From: Caldisericales bacterium
GTDB taxonomy: Bacteria; Caldisericota; Caldisericia; JAAYUI01
Length of the DNA: 64,000 nucleotides
Assembly: GCA_022707885.1 (NCBI GenBank)
Contig: JAKIZT010000010.1
Span: forward strand, 1 to 64,000
Direction of reading: 5' to 3'
The notes under the pieces are model-generated. The model saw only the letters and a list, made by a program, of their open reading frames with translations. It searched no databases and was not told where the DNA came from. Every line of letters starts with the position of its first letter. The first letter of the stretch is position 1. Positions 48,720 through 57,000 of this stretch are shown piece after piece. The position numbers and the translations under genes were made by a program.

Positions 48720-49222
48720 GAGTCTTTTGGGACAACCCTGACTTCCCCACCACAATATGGGCATTTCGTTATTGGTTGTGAGAGTGGCTGTTCCCTCCCG
48801 CAGTAAATGCACTTTCTTGTCATCTTCTTCGGTTTCACAGAATCAAAAATATAATATTGGCCATCATTTGCCATCTCTGCCCTGCAGTTGCCGGCAGAAC
48901 AGAGTCTGTCAAGCGATTCAAATGCTTGCCCCTTGTTTACATAAAGATTTGAGACGACCATTTCAGCAGTCAGTTTTCCATCATACTTTGATGCGAGTCT
49001 CAGCACATCAGCGTCAATGAACGCAGGTGTGTTCTGGTCAACATTTCTTTTTAAAACAGATGAAACAACAAATGCCGCTATTGCCGCGGCCGCCATTATG
49101 AGTGCTGTCATGACGCGCGATGAGTTGGCTGATGATGCAATAAAAAAGAGTATTGAAAGAGCGGCAAAAGCAATGCCTGCAATTATAAGAACAACGAAAA
49201 GGGTTCTTTTTACAAAGAGCAT
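48716..49222 (-). CDS. Membrane protein with C-terminal zinc ribbon
   Basis: About 168 residues. Two N-terminal membrane segments (LFVVLIIAGIAFAALSILFF and VMTALIMAAAAIAAFVVSSV) are followed by a small winged-helix-like region (LRLASKYDGKLTAEMVVSNL) and a C-terminal ribbon with two CxxC knuckles, CIYC and CPYC. Last gene of the leftward operon containing the radical SAM enzyme. ATG at 49222 is chosen because GGAAAGGA precedes it and it follows the upstream stop by two bases; ATG 49237 is possible. Function unknown. Confidence 0.75.
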   Translation of the reverse strand: MLFVKRTLFVVLIIAGIAFAALSILFFIASSANSSRVMTALIMAAAAIAAFVVSSVLKRNVDQNTPAFIDADVLRLASKYDGKLTAEMVVSNLYVNKGQAFESLDRLCSAGNCRAEMANDGQYYIFDSVKPKKMTRKCIYCGREQPLSQPITKCPYCGGEVRVVPKDS

Positions 49223-49224
49223 CT

Positions 49225-50385
49225 CTATCCTTTCCATGAAGCCGTGGCTTCTTTTATCGAACCTGCAACATCTTCAAACATCCCCTTGATACCTGATTCG
49301 GTGAGGTTGTTTTTGATAATCCCGTCCACTGATTCAGCCAAATCTTTGGGGTTCTCGCAGAGCTTTTTTTCGTCTTTGACCTTCAATGCCACATCTTTCC
49401 AGGCTGAATGGAATTTGATGGTGTCATCTGGGATTGCGATCTCCAGTTTTTTCAACGCCTGGTGCATGTTTTGCTCGTCCAGCAGCCCCTTGAATGTGTT
49501 TCTGATGTTTGACAGGCCCTCTGATATTCCATTTAGGGAACCTAGTATTGAAGACATTTTTTTAAGACCCTCGACAAGCAGATCCGCCTTCTCCTTGTTC
49601 TTGGCGATCACCTTGAAATTATCGTCCAGCTCTTTTGGAATACCTGGTTTTCCGGAGAATGATTCAATTGCTGGCCCAAGCGCAGCCATGAGCACCAGTG
49701 AGTCAAAATTCCCCTGTATCTCGCTCTTTTCCATAAGCAGGCTGGCCACTTCTTTTTGAATTGTCATCCATCTCTGGGTTATCTCGTTACATGCAAGCTG
49801 ATTGTCTGTGAGGTCTTTTTTCCATTCTTTCCTGACATTTTCTATCTCTGCGGTGAGCTGTTTCAGCCTGTCGAGTGATTTTTTGTACTCCTTTTCGAGC
49901 ATCCTTACTTTTGGGCCGGCAAACCATCCGCTTATCCCGTCGTACTTTGCCAGTTGCCTGGAAAGCAGGAGAGTTTCTTTTTTGGCTTCCTCTATTTTTG
50001 GTTTGAGGGCCTCTTCCTGTTCATTCAGCTCGGGGTTTTCTTTTGAAAGCCCAACCAGCTTCTGGACGTTTTTTTCCTCAATCTCGCCGGCTTCCTTGTT
50101 TAATTTTGCCAGTTCTGATCCAATTTTCTCCAGTTTTTCTTTGAAGAGTTTTTCCTGGGCAGTTTTTTCTTTTTCGATGGTATTTTTGAAGTCGCCTGGC
50201 AACGAGTCCATTTTGTCTTTTATGAAAACGGCAGACTTCTCCAGCCTGCTTTTTGAGTCCTGGTGGAGCTTTACAAGTTCTGCATTGAAAGACTGCTGAG
50301 CCTCTTCAAGTTCCGTGTAAAGCTGTTTTATATCGCCAGTCCATGAATCGACAAGTTTTATTGTGTCTGAAAGGTCAAGCTTCAT
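49225..50385 (-). CDS. Coiled-coil protein, unknown function
   Basis: A 386-residue, highly charged protein with long heptad-rich stretches (KEKTAQEKLFKEKLEKIGSE, EKEYKKSLDRLKQLTAEIEN) and no signal peptide, membrane span or cysteine cluster, so it is probably a cytosolic elongated protein. A helix break near 160-175 (KYDGISGWFAGPKVRML) could form a hairpin of antiparallel coils. It begins 11 bases inside the radical SAM gene end and lies directly before the membrane zinc-ribbon gene, so the operon makes all three together. No family recognised. Confidence 0.75.
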   Translation of the reverse strand: MKLDLSDTIKLVDSWTGDIKQLYTELEEAQQSFNAELVKLHQDSKSRLEKSAVFIKDKMDSLPGDFKNTIEKEKTAQEKLFKEKLEKIGSELAKLNKEAGEIEEKNVQKLVGLSKENPELNEQEEALKPKIEEAKKETLLLSRQLAKYDGISGWFAGPKVRMLEKEYKKSLDRLKQLTAEIENVRKEWKKDLTDNQLACNEITQRWMTIQKEVASLLMEKSEIQGNFDSLVLMAALGPAIESFSGKPGIPKELDDNFKVIAKNKEKADLLVEGLKKMSSILGSLNGISEGLSNIRNTFKGLLDEQNMHQALKKLEIAIPDDTIKFHSAWKDVALKVKDEKKLCENPKDLAESVDGIIKNNLTESGIKGMFEDVAGSIKEATASWKG

Positions 50386-51772
50386 CAGCTACGCCTCCTA
50401 CCGGCCTAGATTTGCCGACGTATTTTCTTTTTGCTTTCCAGATCAGCTCCGGAATGATTTTTCTTCCCCTTCCAAGCTCGTCAAAACATCCCCTGTTGTC
50501 CCAGTAAAGAGGGCATGCCCCGCAACATATATTTTTCTTGTCGCAATCACTGCACACTGGTGGGACAAACTCTTTTTTCCTGAAATAGAGGGATTGCCTG
50601 TTGAACCAGATGTCCCTGAAGTTCTCCCTGAGGATATTTCCAACCCCGTTTTCAAAAGAAGAGCATGGCAGGACTGACCCGTCTGGTGCCACTGAAAGCA
50701 GGCCATCGGATGCCGCACAGCTTGTTCCGCCAATGCCTTCGGCGACAGTGTTTATGATGCAGTATGGCATCGGGGAGTACCAGACCAGTTTTATACCTGC
50801 TTTCTTGCACTCGGATTTTATCTTTGGAAGCATCCTGGCAATCTCGGTGTATCCGACCTCGTCAGGATGGTCCTGAGCGTGGCCGGTCCTTATCACCATG
50901 TTCATCGACTGGTATTCAAGCCCGAGCTCTTCTTTTGCAAATTTTGGCAGCTGGTCAACATAGCCAATGTTGTCCTTGCATATCGTTGTGTTTATATGGG
51001 TGTGTATTCCCAGAGACTTGAGTTTTTTGAATCCGTCAACAGTTTTTCTGAATGCCATTGGGTGACCAACCACCCTGTCATGGACTTCTGGTACGGATGA
51101 TTCAAGGGAAACCTGTGCTGAATCCAGCCCGGCTTCTTTCAATCTGTATGGCAGGTCTGTGACCCCGCACATTATGCCGTTGGTTATCAGATTTACCCTC
51201 AAGCCAATGCTTTTTGCATAAGAAACTATCTCGACGATGTCTTTTCGAAGGGTTGGCTCTCCTCCAGTTAGCGAAACCGTTGGCACCCTGGCGTCGTTTT
51301 TGATTGTCAGGAGGACTTTTTTTACTTGGTCAGTCGTCATTCCTGGCAATGCCTTTCCCCTTTCTGGTGAAGAAGCGTAGCAAAAAACGCACTTGTTCTG
51401 GCAACGGTAGGTCAGCGCGATTTCCGAGAGAACAGGCAGTTCCCTCTTGTGGGAACCAAAGCTGGTTGTCTTGATCTGAACAGGCATGCACTCCGGGCTT
51501 TTTAATAACTCGAGGATTGTTTCCAGGAGCCTCCTGGCGTCTTTTGCAACATCCTCTTCCTTGACGCCATAATTGCTGGCAACATCTTTTACTGCAAGGT
51601 AAGACTGCCCCTGGGGCAGGGAATACATCTTCCCCAGAAGCTCAACGCCGGTCCTGTTGAGATAATGGACCTTGTTTGGTTTTATGATCAGGACCCCGTC
51701 CTCGTCCCTCACAAACACATAGTCTCTTGTGCTGTCAACTATCTGGTTGACAAATTGCCCATAATTGTCCAT
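50375..51772 (-). CDS. Radical SAM/SPASM enzyme with PqqD-like N-terminus
   Basis: A 465-residue peptide- or protein-modifying radical SAM enzyme. Residues about 12-90 (FVRDEDGVLIIKPNKVHYLN, YGVKEEDVAKDARRLLETIL) resemble a PqqD-type RiPP-recognition element. The radical SAM core has ALTYRCQNKCVFCYASSPER (Cys-x3-Cys-x2-Cys) and the SAM-binding VSLTGGEPTLRKD. The C-terminus is a SPASM region with clustered Cys (VLPCSSF, CSDCDKKNICCGACPLYW), expected to hold auxiliary Fe-S clusters. ATG at 51772 overlaps the stop of the Cys-repeat protein in TGATG; the frame is open further upstream only because of that gene's repeats. The likely substrate is the neighbouring repeat tail. Confidence 0.9.
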   Translation of the reverse strand: MDNYGQFVNQIVDSTRDYVFVRDEDGVLIIKPNKVHYLNRTGVELLGKMYSLPQGQSYLAVKDVASNYGVKEEDVAKDARRLLETILELLKSPECMPVQIKTTSFGSHKRELPVLSEIALTYRCQNKCVFCYASSPERGKALPGMTTDQVKKVLLTIKNDARVPTVSLTGGEPTLRKDIVEIVSYAKSIGLRVNLITNGIMCGVTDLPYRLKEAGLDSAQVSLESSVPEVHDRVVGHPMAFRKTVDGFKKLKSLGIHTHINTTICKDNIGYVDQLPKFAKEELGLEYQSMNMVIRTGHAQDHPDEVGYTEIARMLPKIKSECKKAGIKLVWYSPMPYCIINTVAEGIGGTSCAASDGLLSVAPDGSVLPCSSFENGVGNILRENFRDIWFNRQSLYFRKKEFVPPVCSDCDKKNICCGACPLYWDNRGCFDELGRGRKIIPELIWKAKRKYVGKSRPVGGVADEA

Positions 51773-54414
51773 CAGAAGCTGGATACACAGGCACTGTGAC
51801 ACGCCGAGTGACAGGCACTGTGACAAACACAGGCACTGTGACAGGCAGAATGGCATGCGGAATGAACACAGGCTGAATGGCAGGCATCGTGCACGCAGGC
51901 GCTGTGGCACGCCGAGTGGCAGGCCGAATGGCAAGCATCATAGGCCTTGTTTGCGACATTTGGTATACCCAGTCCCAGTGCGTTTTCCACAGCTTCGGTG
52001 GTTTTTGAAACCGCGCCTTCAACAGACGAGGCGAGGCTTGATGCAAAGTTTTCCACCGAAGAGGCCGCTTTGTCTGCCCATCCGACGAAAACGGGCTGGT
52101 ATTGATTCGGGAGCTGTCTCACGTTGTCATGGTACCTGTCGGAGAGAATGAGCCATGGAATCATCCTGCGGGTATAGAGTTCATCGACAGGAGCGGCACC
52201 CCTTCTGTAAAGGTTCCATGAATTTTCTATCTCGTCCTGGTATTTTTTTCTTGTGGCCTTGGGATCGGCATCCCATATCTTGCCTGACAGCGATTTGGCC
52301 ACAGCATCAATAATTGTGGAGACTTTGTCCCTTGGAATTGTTCCCTCTGGAGTCACGCATTCAAGAAGCACTTTTTCATAAGGTTCTGTTGCCAGTTTTG
52401 GATTGGTCAGCTCAAGCTGGATTGGTGTCTTGCCGACTATCGTTACAGCATTTTTTGTTGCAAGCTGGAGCACTATCAGCCCTATCACCTTGTCCTGCTG
52501 GCCAAGATACATTGCGGCCTCAATGGCGTTCAGATCGGCGACCTTTCCCTCGACAGAGAAGGTTTCGAGCTCTATCTCTGGCGACTCATACTTTGTGGCT
52601 TCCCTTATCTGTCTGAGCCTGGCTTTTCTCTTGCCTGCTTTTGCCAGCCAGAAAAGCAACAAAATTCCAAGGATGAGGAACGCAAAGAATATTACTGTGC
52701 CTGACCTGTCGTGCCAGAACCTTGCAAACAGGAACCCCCTCTTGAAGGTCCTTGCAGGGAAACTGACATACAAGTTTTCAAGCCCTTCTGGCTTGATGGA
52801 TGAAATCTCGGAGTAGACCTTGTTTCCTTCAGCCTTGAAGCTGTCAGAATTTGCATTGCCCGGGTAATACACTTCGGCCGGTCCGAGGCCTTCAGGGTAA
52901 GTCAGTTCTATGTAAAGTTTTTTTATTATGGCATTGCTGTTTCCAAACAGCAGGCCAAGATCAAAGTATTGGAAATCTTCATTAGTGTCTGTGTATGTGC
53001 CATCTATCGCGGCACCGTATATTTTGAAACCGTATTTAAATGTTTTTTTCTCACCGTTTTTTGCACCCCAGTAGTAAGTCAGTTTCTGCCAGTCAAAAAT
53101 ATCGTGGTATGTCCTGAGGATATAAGTGCCTGGAGTGCCTGATTTGGAGAGAATAAAGTCGGTTTCATTTTCTTTTACAAAAGGGGCTTCCATCCACTGG
53201 TACTTGTCCAGTGTTATTGATATCTCATTGCTCCAGTCGCCCTTGTCGCCCCTGAAGAGCATGTCTGACTGGATTTCGTATATGGCGGTCCCCTTTGAAT
53301 CGATATCAATTTTTATCTTTGCCGATTCTATTATCTGGCTGGTCGCATTTTCAGCGTTATATGTGACCTCTGGTGTTGCCATTATTACCGAATCGTTTTT
53401 GCCAATGATTTTTGCCTGGTAGTAGGCTGTCTCGCCGGGTTCCAGCGAGTCGCTGTCGAGGAGAAAATATGTGTTGCTGTTGCTGGCCTTGATCAGCTCA
53501 TTCTGGAACACTCTTGTTTTGTTGCCAATTTTTCTGACAAGTTGCAGTTTCCCGCTACCTAGCCATTTTGGGTCAACATTCATGATGTTGACCGTTCTGG
53601 TATCATCATCGATTCCGGCAACAATGTTTATAAAAAAGTTTTTTTCTTCCTTCTCAGGAGGATTTGCCTGGGATGTAAAGTATTTTTCAGGCAGGAAAAG
53701 CTCGACATAAGCTTTTTCTTCAGCGATCGCATTGTCTTTTTCTGTATGAATCGAAAGATAGTTTTTACCCGTTCTTTCGTCTGGAGTGGGGAAGAAGATG
53801 AATCTGTCAAAATTTGACTTGTTTGATTCGTTTGTTTGCAATCCTGTTGCGTTCACTACAGCATCTGTAACCTGTTCTGGTTTGTTGATGTTGCTGGAGA
53901 GCTCAATTGGCAGGACAACCTGAACAATAATTTTTTCGAGTGGCACACTCCACTGGATTGGTGCCCAGCCGAAGTCCCTTGTCCCTTGCCTTGAATTGCC
54001 GGTAATGTCGCGATCAATAGCATATTCCCAATGGAAAGTGTATGTTTTTCCGGGGATGGTTTCAGAACCAAATTCCGCCCTGTAGAAATTGTCTCCCAGG
54101 GAAACAAGTGAAGCAGGGATTTTTTGGCTTCCTTCGAGGAGATACTGGTCTTTTATCCTGTGCCCACTGTCAAAAGGTCCAATCTTGTTGATGGCGTCCC
54201 TGCTATCGGTTTCCAGGAATGTGAGGTCCTGCTTGACCGTTGCGGTGCCATCAGATTGAAGGACAAAATAACTCTTGAATTCTTTTAGATCAGGGGCTCC
54301 AGCTGCCCTTGATGATGGCAATGGGAACTGCAGTAAAAAAAGAAAGAACAAGGCGAGCGAAATGGCCCGCCTTGTTTTGTCACTTCTTGCCACGAGTTGC
54401 GATCTCATTTTCAA
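51772..54414 (-). CDS. DUF2207-like membrane protein with Cys-His-Ser-Ala repeat tail
   Basis: An 880-residue protein. Signal peptide about 15-37 (SLALFFLFLLQFPLPSSRAA); a large extracytoplasmic beta-rich region related to DUF2207 (residues about 40-600); one membrane span about 613-635 (VIFFAFLILGILLLFWLAKA); a cytoplasmic domain about 636-820; and a 55-residue tail (826-880) with 13 Cys and 11 His, made mostly of CHSA units separated by V, VH or VHD. The topology places the tail in the cytosol, where the overlapping radical SAM enzyme acts. Synonymous codons for His and Ser vary between units, suggesting protein-level selection. It overlaps the GcvH-like gene by 35 bases. Confidence 0.88.
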   Translation of the reverse strand: MKMRSQLVARSDKTRRAISLALFFLFLLQFPLPSSRAAGAPDLKEFKSYFVLQSDGTATVKQDLTFLETDSRDAINKIGPFDSGHRIKDQYLLEGSQKIPASLVSLGDNFYRAEFGSETIPGKTYTFHWEYAIDRDITGNSRQGTRDFGWAPIQWSVPLEKIIVQVVLPIELSSNINKPEQVTDAVVNATGLQTNESNKSNFDRFIFFPTPDERTGKNYLSIHTEKDNAIAEEKAYVELFLPEKYFTSQANPPEKEEKNFFINIVAGIDDDTRTVNIMNVDPKWLGSGKLQLVRKIGNKTRVFQNELIKASNSNTYFLLDSDSLEPGETAYYQAKIIGKNDSVIMATPEVTYNAENATSQIIESAKIKIDIDSKGTAIYEIQSDMLFRGDKGDWSNEISITLDKYQWMEAPFVKENETDFILSKSGTPGTYILRTYHDIFDWQKLTYYWGAKNGEKKTFKYGFKIYGAAIDGTYTDTNEDFQYFDLGLLFGNSNAIIKKLYIELTYPEGLGPAEVYYPGNANSDSFKAEGNKVYSEISSIKPEGLENLYVSFPARTFKRGFLFARFWHDRSGTVIFFAFLILGILLLFWLAKAGKRKARLRQIREATKYESPEIELETFSVEGKVADLNAIEAAMYLGQQDKVIGLIVLQLATKNAVTIVGKTPIQLELTNPKLATEPYEKVLLECVTPEGTIPRDKVSTIIDAVAKSLSGKIWDADPKATRKKYQDEIENSWNLYRRGAAPVDELYTRRMIPWLILSDRYHDNVRQLPNQYQPVFVGWADKAASSVENFASSLASSVEGAVSKTTEAVENALGLGIPNVANKAYDACHSACHSACHSACVHDACHSACVHSACHSACHSACVCHSACHSACHSACVSSF
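51775..51939 (-). repeat. Coding tandem repeat, Cys-His-Ser-Ala units
   Basis: The 3' end of the DUF2207-like gene encodes about ten HSAC units in three runs. Units are 12 bases long and use mixed codons (CAT/CAC; TCG, TCA, TCC, TCT, AGC, AGT; TGC/TGT), so the DNA repeat is imperfect while the peptide repeat is nearly exact. Confidence 0.9.
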
Positions 54415-54799
54415 GCCAGGGTGCTATTTTGTCTCCACCATAAAGATTTCCAAGTTCTCCCGCATCCTTCATTTCAACCTTGAATAGCCAATTATTGTAA
54501 GGGTCCTTGTTGATTGCAGATGGGTCATCTACGGCATCTTCATTGACTGCGATTACTGTTCCAGATACAGGGCTATATATTTTCCCAAGCCATTTCCCGG
54601 TCTCAAGTGAGCCAACCTGATCATTCTGTGAGACTTCATCATCTTCCATAGGGAGTTCTATAAAAGATATTTCTCCAGCTAGCTTTGTTCCGAACTCATC
54701 TATCCCGATGATTGCAACATTGCCATCTTTTTTAACCCAGAAATGCTCCTTGTGGTAATAAAGGTCGTCTGGCAGATTGTAGTCGCCAATTTTTGGCAT
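54380..54799 (-). CDS. GcvH-like lipoyl-domain protein, divergent copy
   Basis: A 139-residue biotinyl/lipoyl-fold protein: LYYHKEHFWVKKDGNVAIIG, TKLAGEISFIELPMEDDEVS, then the lipoyl-lysine hairpin as GSLETGKWLGKIYSPVSGTV and INKDPYNNWLFKVEMKDAGE. The modified lysine appears kept, but the sequence around it differs from the canonical ESVKAATDVYSPVSG type. It heads the leftward operon with the Cys-repeat protein and the radical SAM enzyme, and has AAAGGAGG before its ATG. It may serve a function other than glycine cleavage. Confidence 0.85.
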   Translation of the reverse strand: MPKIGDYNLPDDLYYHKEHFWVKKDGNVAIIGIDEFGTKLAGEISFIELPMEDDEVSQNDQVGSLETGKWLGKIYSPVSGTVIAVNEDAVDDPSAINKDPYNNWLFKVEMKDAGELGNLYGGDKIAPWLENEIATRGKK

Positions 54800-54878
54800 A
54801 CGATACCTCCTTTGAATTCACTTAAATACTGATGAATTTTACAACGCTGTTTTCACCACGTCAACATGGAAAGGAACC

Positions 54879-54906
54879 TTGACAGAAAGAGGCTCTAGGC
54901 TAGAAT
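54879..54906 (+). promoter_or_regulatory. Promoter of the rightward gcv operon, abutting the start codon
   Basis: TTGACA (54879-54884), 16-base spacer, TAGAAT (54901-54906), then seven bases to the GTG at 54914. Confidence 0.7.
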
Positions 54907-54913
54907 GCGAAGC

Positions 54914-55276
54914 GTGAACAATATTGAATTGTACATAGAAATTGACGATTGTTGGGTCGGTCAGTGCGGTCCGGAATTTTATATTGGCCTGCTTCCTTCA
55001 ACCATTGATAAAATTGGAAACGTGACCTTTGTAGACAGGATACCCATTGGCAAGATATTGTCAAAAGGTGCAATAATTGGAATATTGGAAACATCAAAAC
55101 TTGGTGACTGGCCTTTGAAGTCGCCTGTTAATGCTCTTGTACTTGCTTTTAACGATAAATTGAACAAAAATCCATCACTTTGTATCGCAAGTGATATGGA
55201 TGAAAACTGGATTGTAAAGTGTAAAGTCCAGGGTATATCAACGATCTCTGATCTTGGTGAAGCCAAGACGCGATAA
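54914..55276 (+). CDS. GcvH-like protein, second divergent copy
   Basis: A 120-residue protein of the H-protein fold. It keeps the overall order NIELYIEIDDCWVGQCGPEF, DKIGNVTFVDRIPIGKILSK, the lipoyl hairpin GILETSKLGDWPLKSPVNAL and the end DENWIVKCKVQG. The lysine in ETSK is at the place of the lipoyl lysine. GTG at 54914 is chosen over ATG 54905 because that ATG overlaps the -10 box. It lies 15 bases before canonical gcvH in the same operon, so a role in the glycine cleavage system or its assembly is possible but unproven. Confidence 0.75.
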   Translation: MNNIELYIEIDDCWVGQCGPEFYIGLLPSTIDKIGNVTFVDRIPIGKILSKGAIIGILETSKLGDWPLKSPVNALVLAFNDKLNKNPSLCIASDMDENWIVKCKVQGISTISDLGEAKTR

Positions 55277-55291
55277 ATACAGGAGGAAAAT

Positions 55292-55660
55292 ATGAAAGTT
55301 TATTACACGAAAACAGATGAATACGTTAAAGTAGACGGCGATACAGCCATTGTTGGCATCACCGAATATGCCCAGCATCATTTGGGTGACATAATCTTTG
55401 TCGACAAGATTGCTGTTGGAAAGCAGGTCAAAAAAGAGGGCATTCTGACCGCTATCGAATCGGTAAAGGCCGCAACGGACGTTTTTTCGCCAGTATCTGG
55501 TGAAATCACTGAATTCAACGAAAATGTTTCCAAAACCCCCGCCATCATCAACCAATCAGCCGAAGGAGATGGCTGGATTGCAAAGATCAAACTCGCCAAC
55601 CCAGGCGAGGTCAATTCACTTCTTTCACCGGAAGACTACTCAAAAATCCACGCAGAGTGA
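55292..55660 (+). CDS. gcvH: Glycine cleavage system H protein
   Basis: Lipoyl carrier of the glycine cleavage system. The 122-residue product has YVKVDGDTAIVGITEYAQHH, LGDIIFVDKIAVGKQVKKEG, the lipoylation site AIESVKAATDVFSPVSGEI and the C-terminal GWIAKIKLANPGE, all canonical. AGGAGG lies at Shine-Dalgarno distance. It is followed after eight bases by gcvPA. It accepts the aminomethyl group from the P protein and would pass it to GcvT, which is not encoded in this window. Confidence 0.96.
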   Translation: MKVYYTKTDEYVKVDGDTAIVGITEYAQHHLGDIIFVDKIAVGKQVKKEGILTAIESVKAATDVFSPVSGEITEFNENVSKTPAIINQSAEGDGWIAKIKLANPGEVNSLLSPEDYSKIHAE

Positions 55661-55668
55661 GGCCTTAA

Positions 55669-57000
55669 ATGCGCTATATGCCATTGTCCCCGGATGATGT
55701 CCGGGAAATGCTTTCTGCCATTGGCGTCAAGACGATAGATGATCTTTTTGCACCAGTTCCTAAAGATGTCAGGTTTCAGGGTGCGTTGGACATACCAGAG
55801 GCCATGTCCGAAGTTGAACTCAGGAGACATGTTCGTGGTCTGGCCGATGAGAACTATGACGCCACAAAATCACTGTGTTTCGCCGGCGGAACAGGGTATT
55901 ACCACTATATCCCATCTGCTGTAAACACGCTTTCCGGTCTTCCGGAGCTTCTGACTGCCTACACTCCCTACCAGCCAGAGCTCTCGCAGGGCATACTGAT
56001 GGCCATTTTTGAATTTCAGACGCTTATGACCGAGCTTACCGGTCTTGCTGTCTCGAATGCGTCACTTTACGACGGTTCTACTGCCGTTTGTGAAGCGGCC
56101 AGAATGGCCGTAAACCAGTCTGGGAAAAATGTTGTATCGATAAGCTCTCTCGTGCACCCCTCGTATATCGACACTCTCAAGTCCTTCGCATCATTCCTTG
56201 GCTATGAAATAAGGATTATTCCAGCCACAGGCGACAGGACTGACGCTTCCAGGATTGCCGAGTATGCAAAAGATTCAGCCTGCATAATAATCCAGAGCCC
56301 AAATGTTTTGGGAACAATCGAGGATGTCGAGCTGGTTGCAAAGAACACAAAATCTGCGGGTTCTTATATCGTCCAGGTCGTCGCAGAGACAATTTCATTT
56401 GGACTGCTAAAACGTCCAGGTGATCTTGGCGTTGATATTTGTTGTGGTGATGCACAATCTTTTGGAAATCCGCTTGCATTTGGCGGGCCATATCTTGGCT
56501 TCATGACTTGCACCGAGGAATTCATAAGAAGGCTCCCGGGCAGGATTGTTGGTGAAACCACAGACAGACATGGCAATACAGTCCTTACACTCACACTCAG
56601 GCCAAGAGAACAGGACATAAGAAGAGAGAAAGCGACTTCAAATATCTGTACCAATAACAGCAATTCAATGCTTCGTGCATTGATCTATCTTCTTTTGATG
56701 GGCAAGAAGGGTGTTGCTGAAGTGGCCAGACAGAACTATGACAAGGCCCACTATTTTGTAGAAAAAGCAAAATCTGCAGGACTCAAGATTTTCAACCAGA
56801 ACCCATTCTTCAACGAAGTCACAATTCTCCTTCCATCAAAGAAGGACAATTTTGCAACCGATATGCTCCAGAGGGGTTTTATTGTTTCCCCAACAGAAAT
56901 ACCAGGAACAGGCAAGGCTGTAACGGTGGCTGTTACCGAGATGCTCACAAAGGAAGAGATTGAGGCATTTGTCGAGGCGCTCAAGGAGGTGGCTGCATGA
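55669..57000 (+). CDS. gcvPA: Glycine dehydrogenase (decarboxylating) subunit 1
   Basis: N-terminal half of the split P protein. The 443-residue product has MPLSPDDVREMLSAIGVKTI, GTGYYHYIPSAVNTLSGLPE, LTAYTPYQPELSQGILMAIF, SNASLYDGSTAVCEAARMAV and GDAQSFGNPLAFGGPYLGFM. It pairs with GcvPB to decarboxylate glycine with PLP. Its stop overlaps the gcvPB start by four bases (ATGA), giving coupled translation of the two subunits. Confidence 0.96.
   Translation: MRYMPLSPDDVREMLSAIGVKTIDDLFAPVPKDVRFQGALDIPEAMSEVELRRHVRGLADENYDATKSLCFAGGTGYYHYIPSAVNTLSGLPELLTAYTPYQPELSQGILMAIFEFQTLMTELTGLAVSNASLYDGSTAVCEAARMAVNQSGKNVVSISSLVHPSYIDTLKSFASFLGYEIRIIPATGDRTDASRIAEYAKDSACIIIQSPNVLGTIEDVELVAKNTKSAGSYIVQVVAETISFGLLKRPGDLGVDICCGDAQSFGNPLAFGGPYLGFMTCTEEFIRRLPGRIVGETTDRHGNTVLTLTLRPREQDIRREKATSNICTNNSNSMLRALIYLLLMGKKGVAEVARQNYDKAHYFVEKAKSAGLKIFNQNPFFNEVTILLPSKKDNFATDMLQRGFIVSPTEIPGTGKAVTVAVTEMLTKEEIEAFVEALKEVAA

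Noticed and set aside
51772-51934. Extended start of the radical SAM gene upstream of 51772
   Set aside because: The extra 54 codons only translate the Cys-repeat coding region of the upstream gene in another frame; family homology begins after the ATG at 51772, which overlaps the upstream stop.
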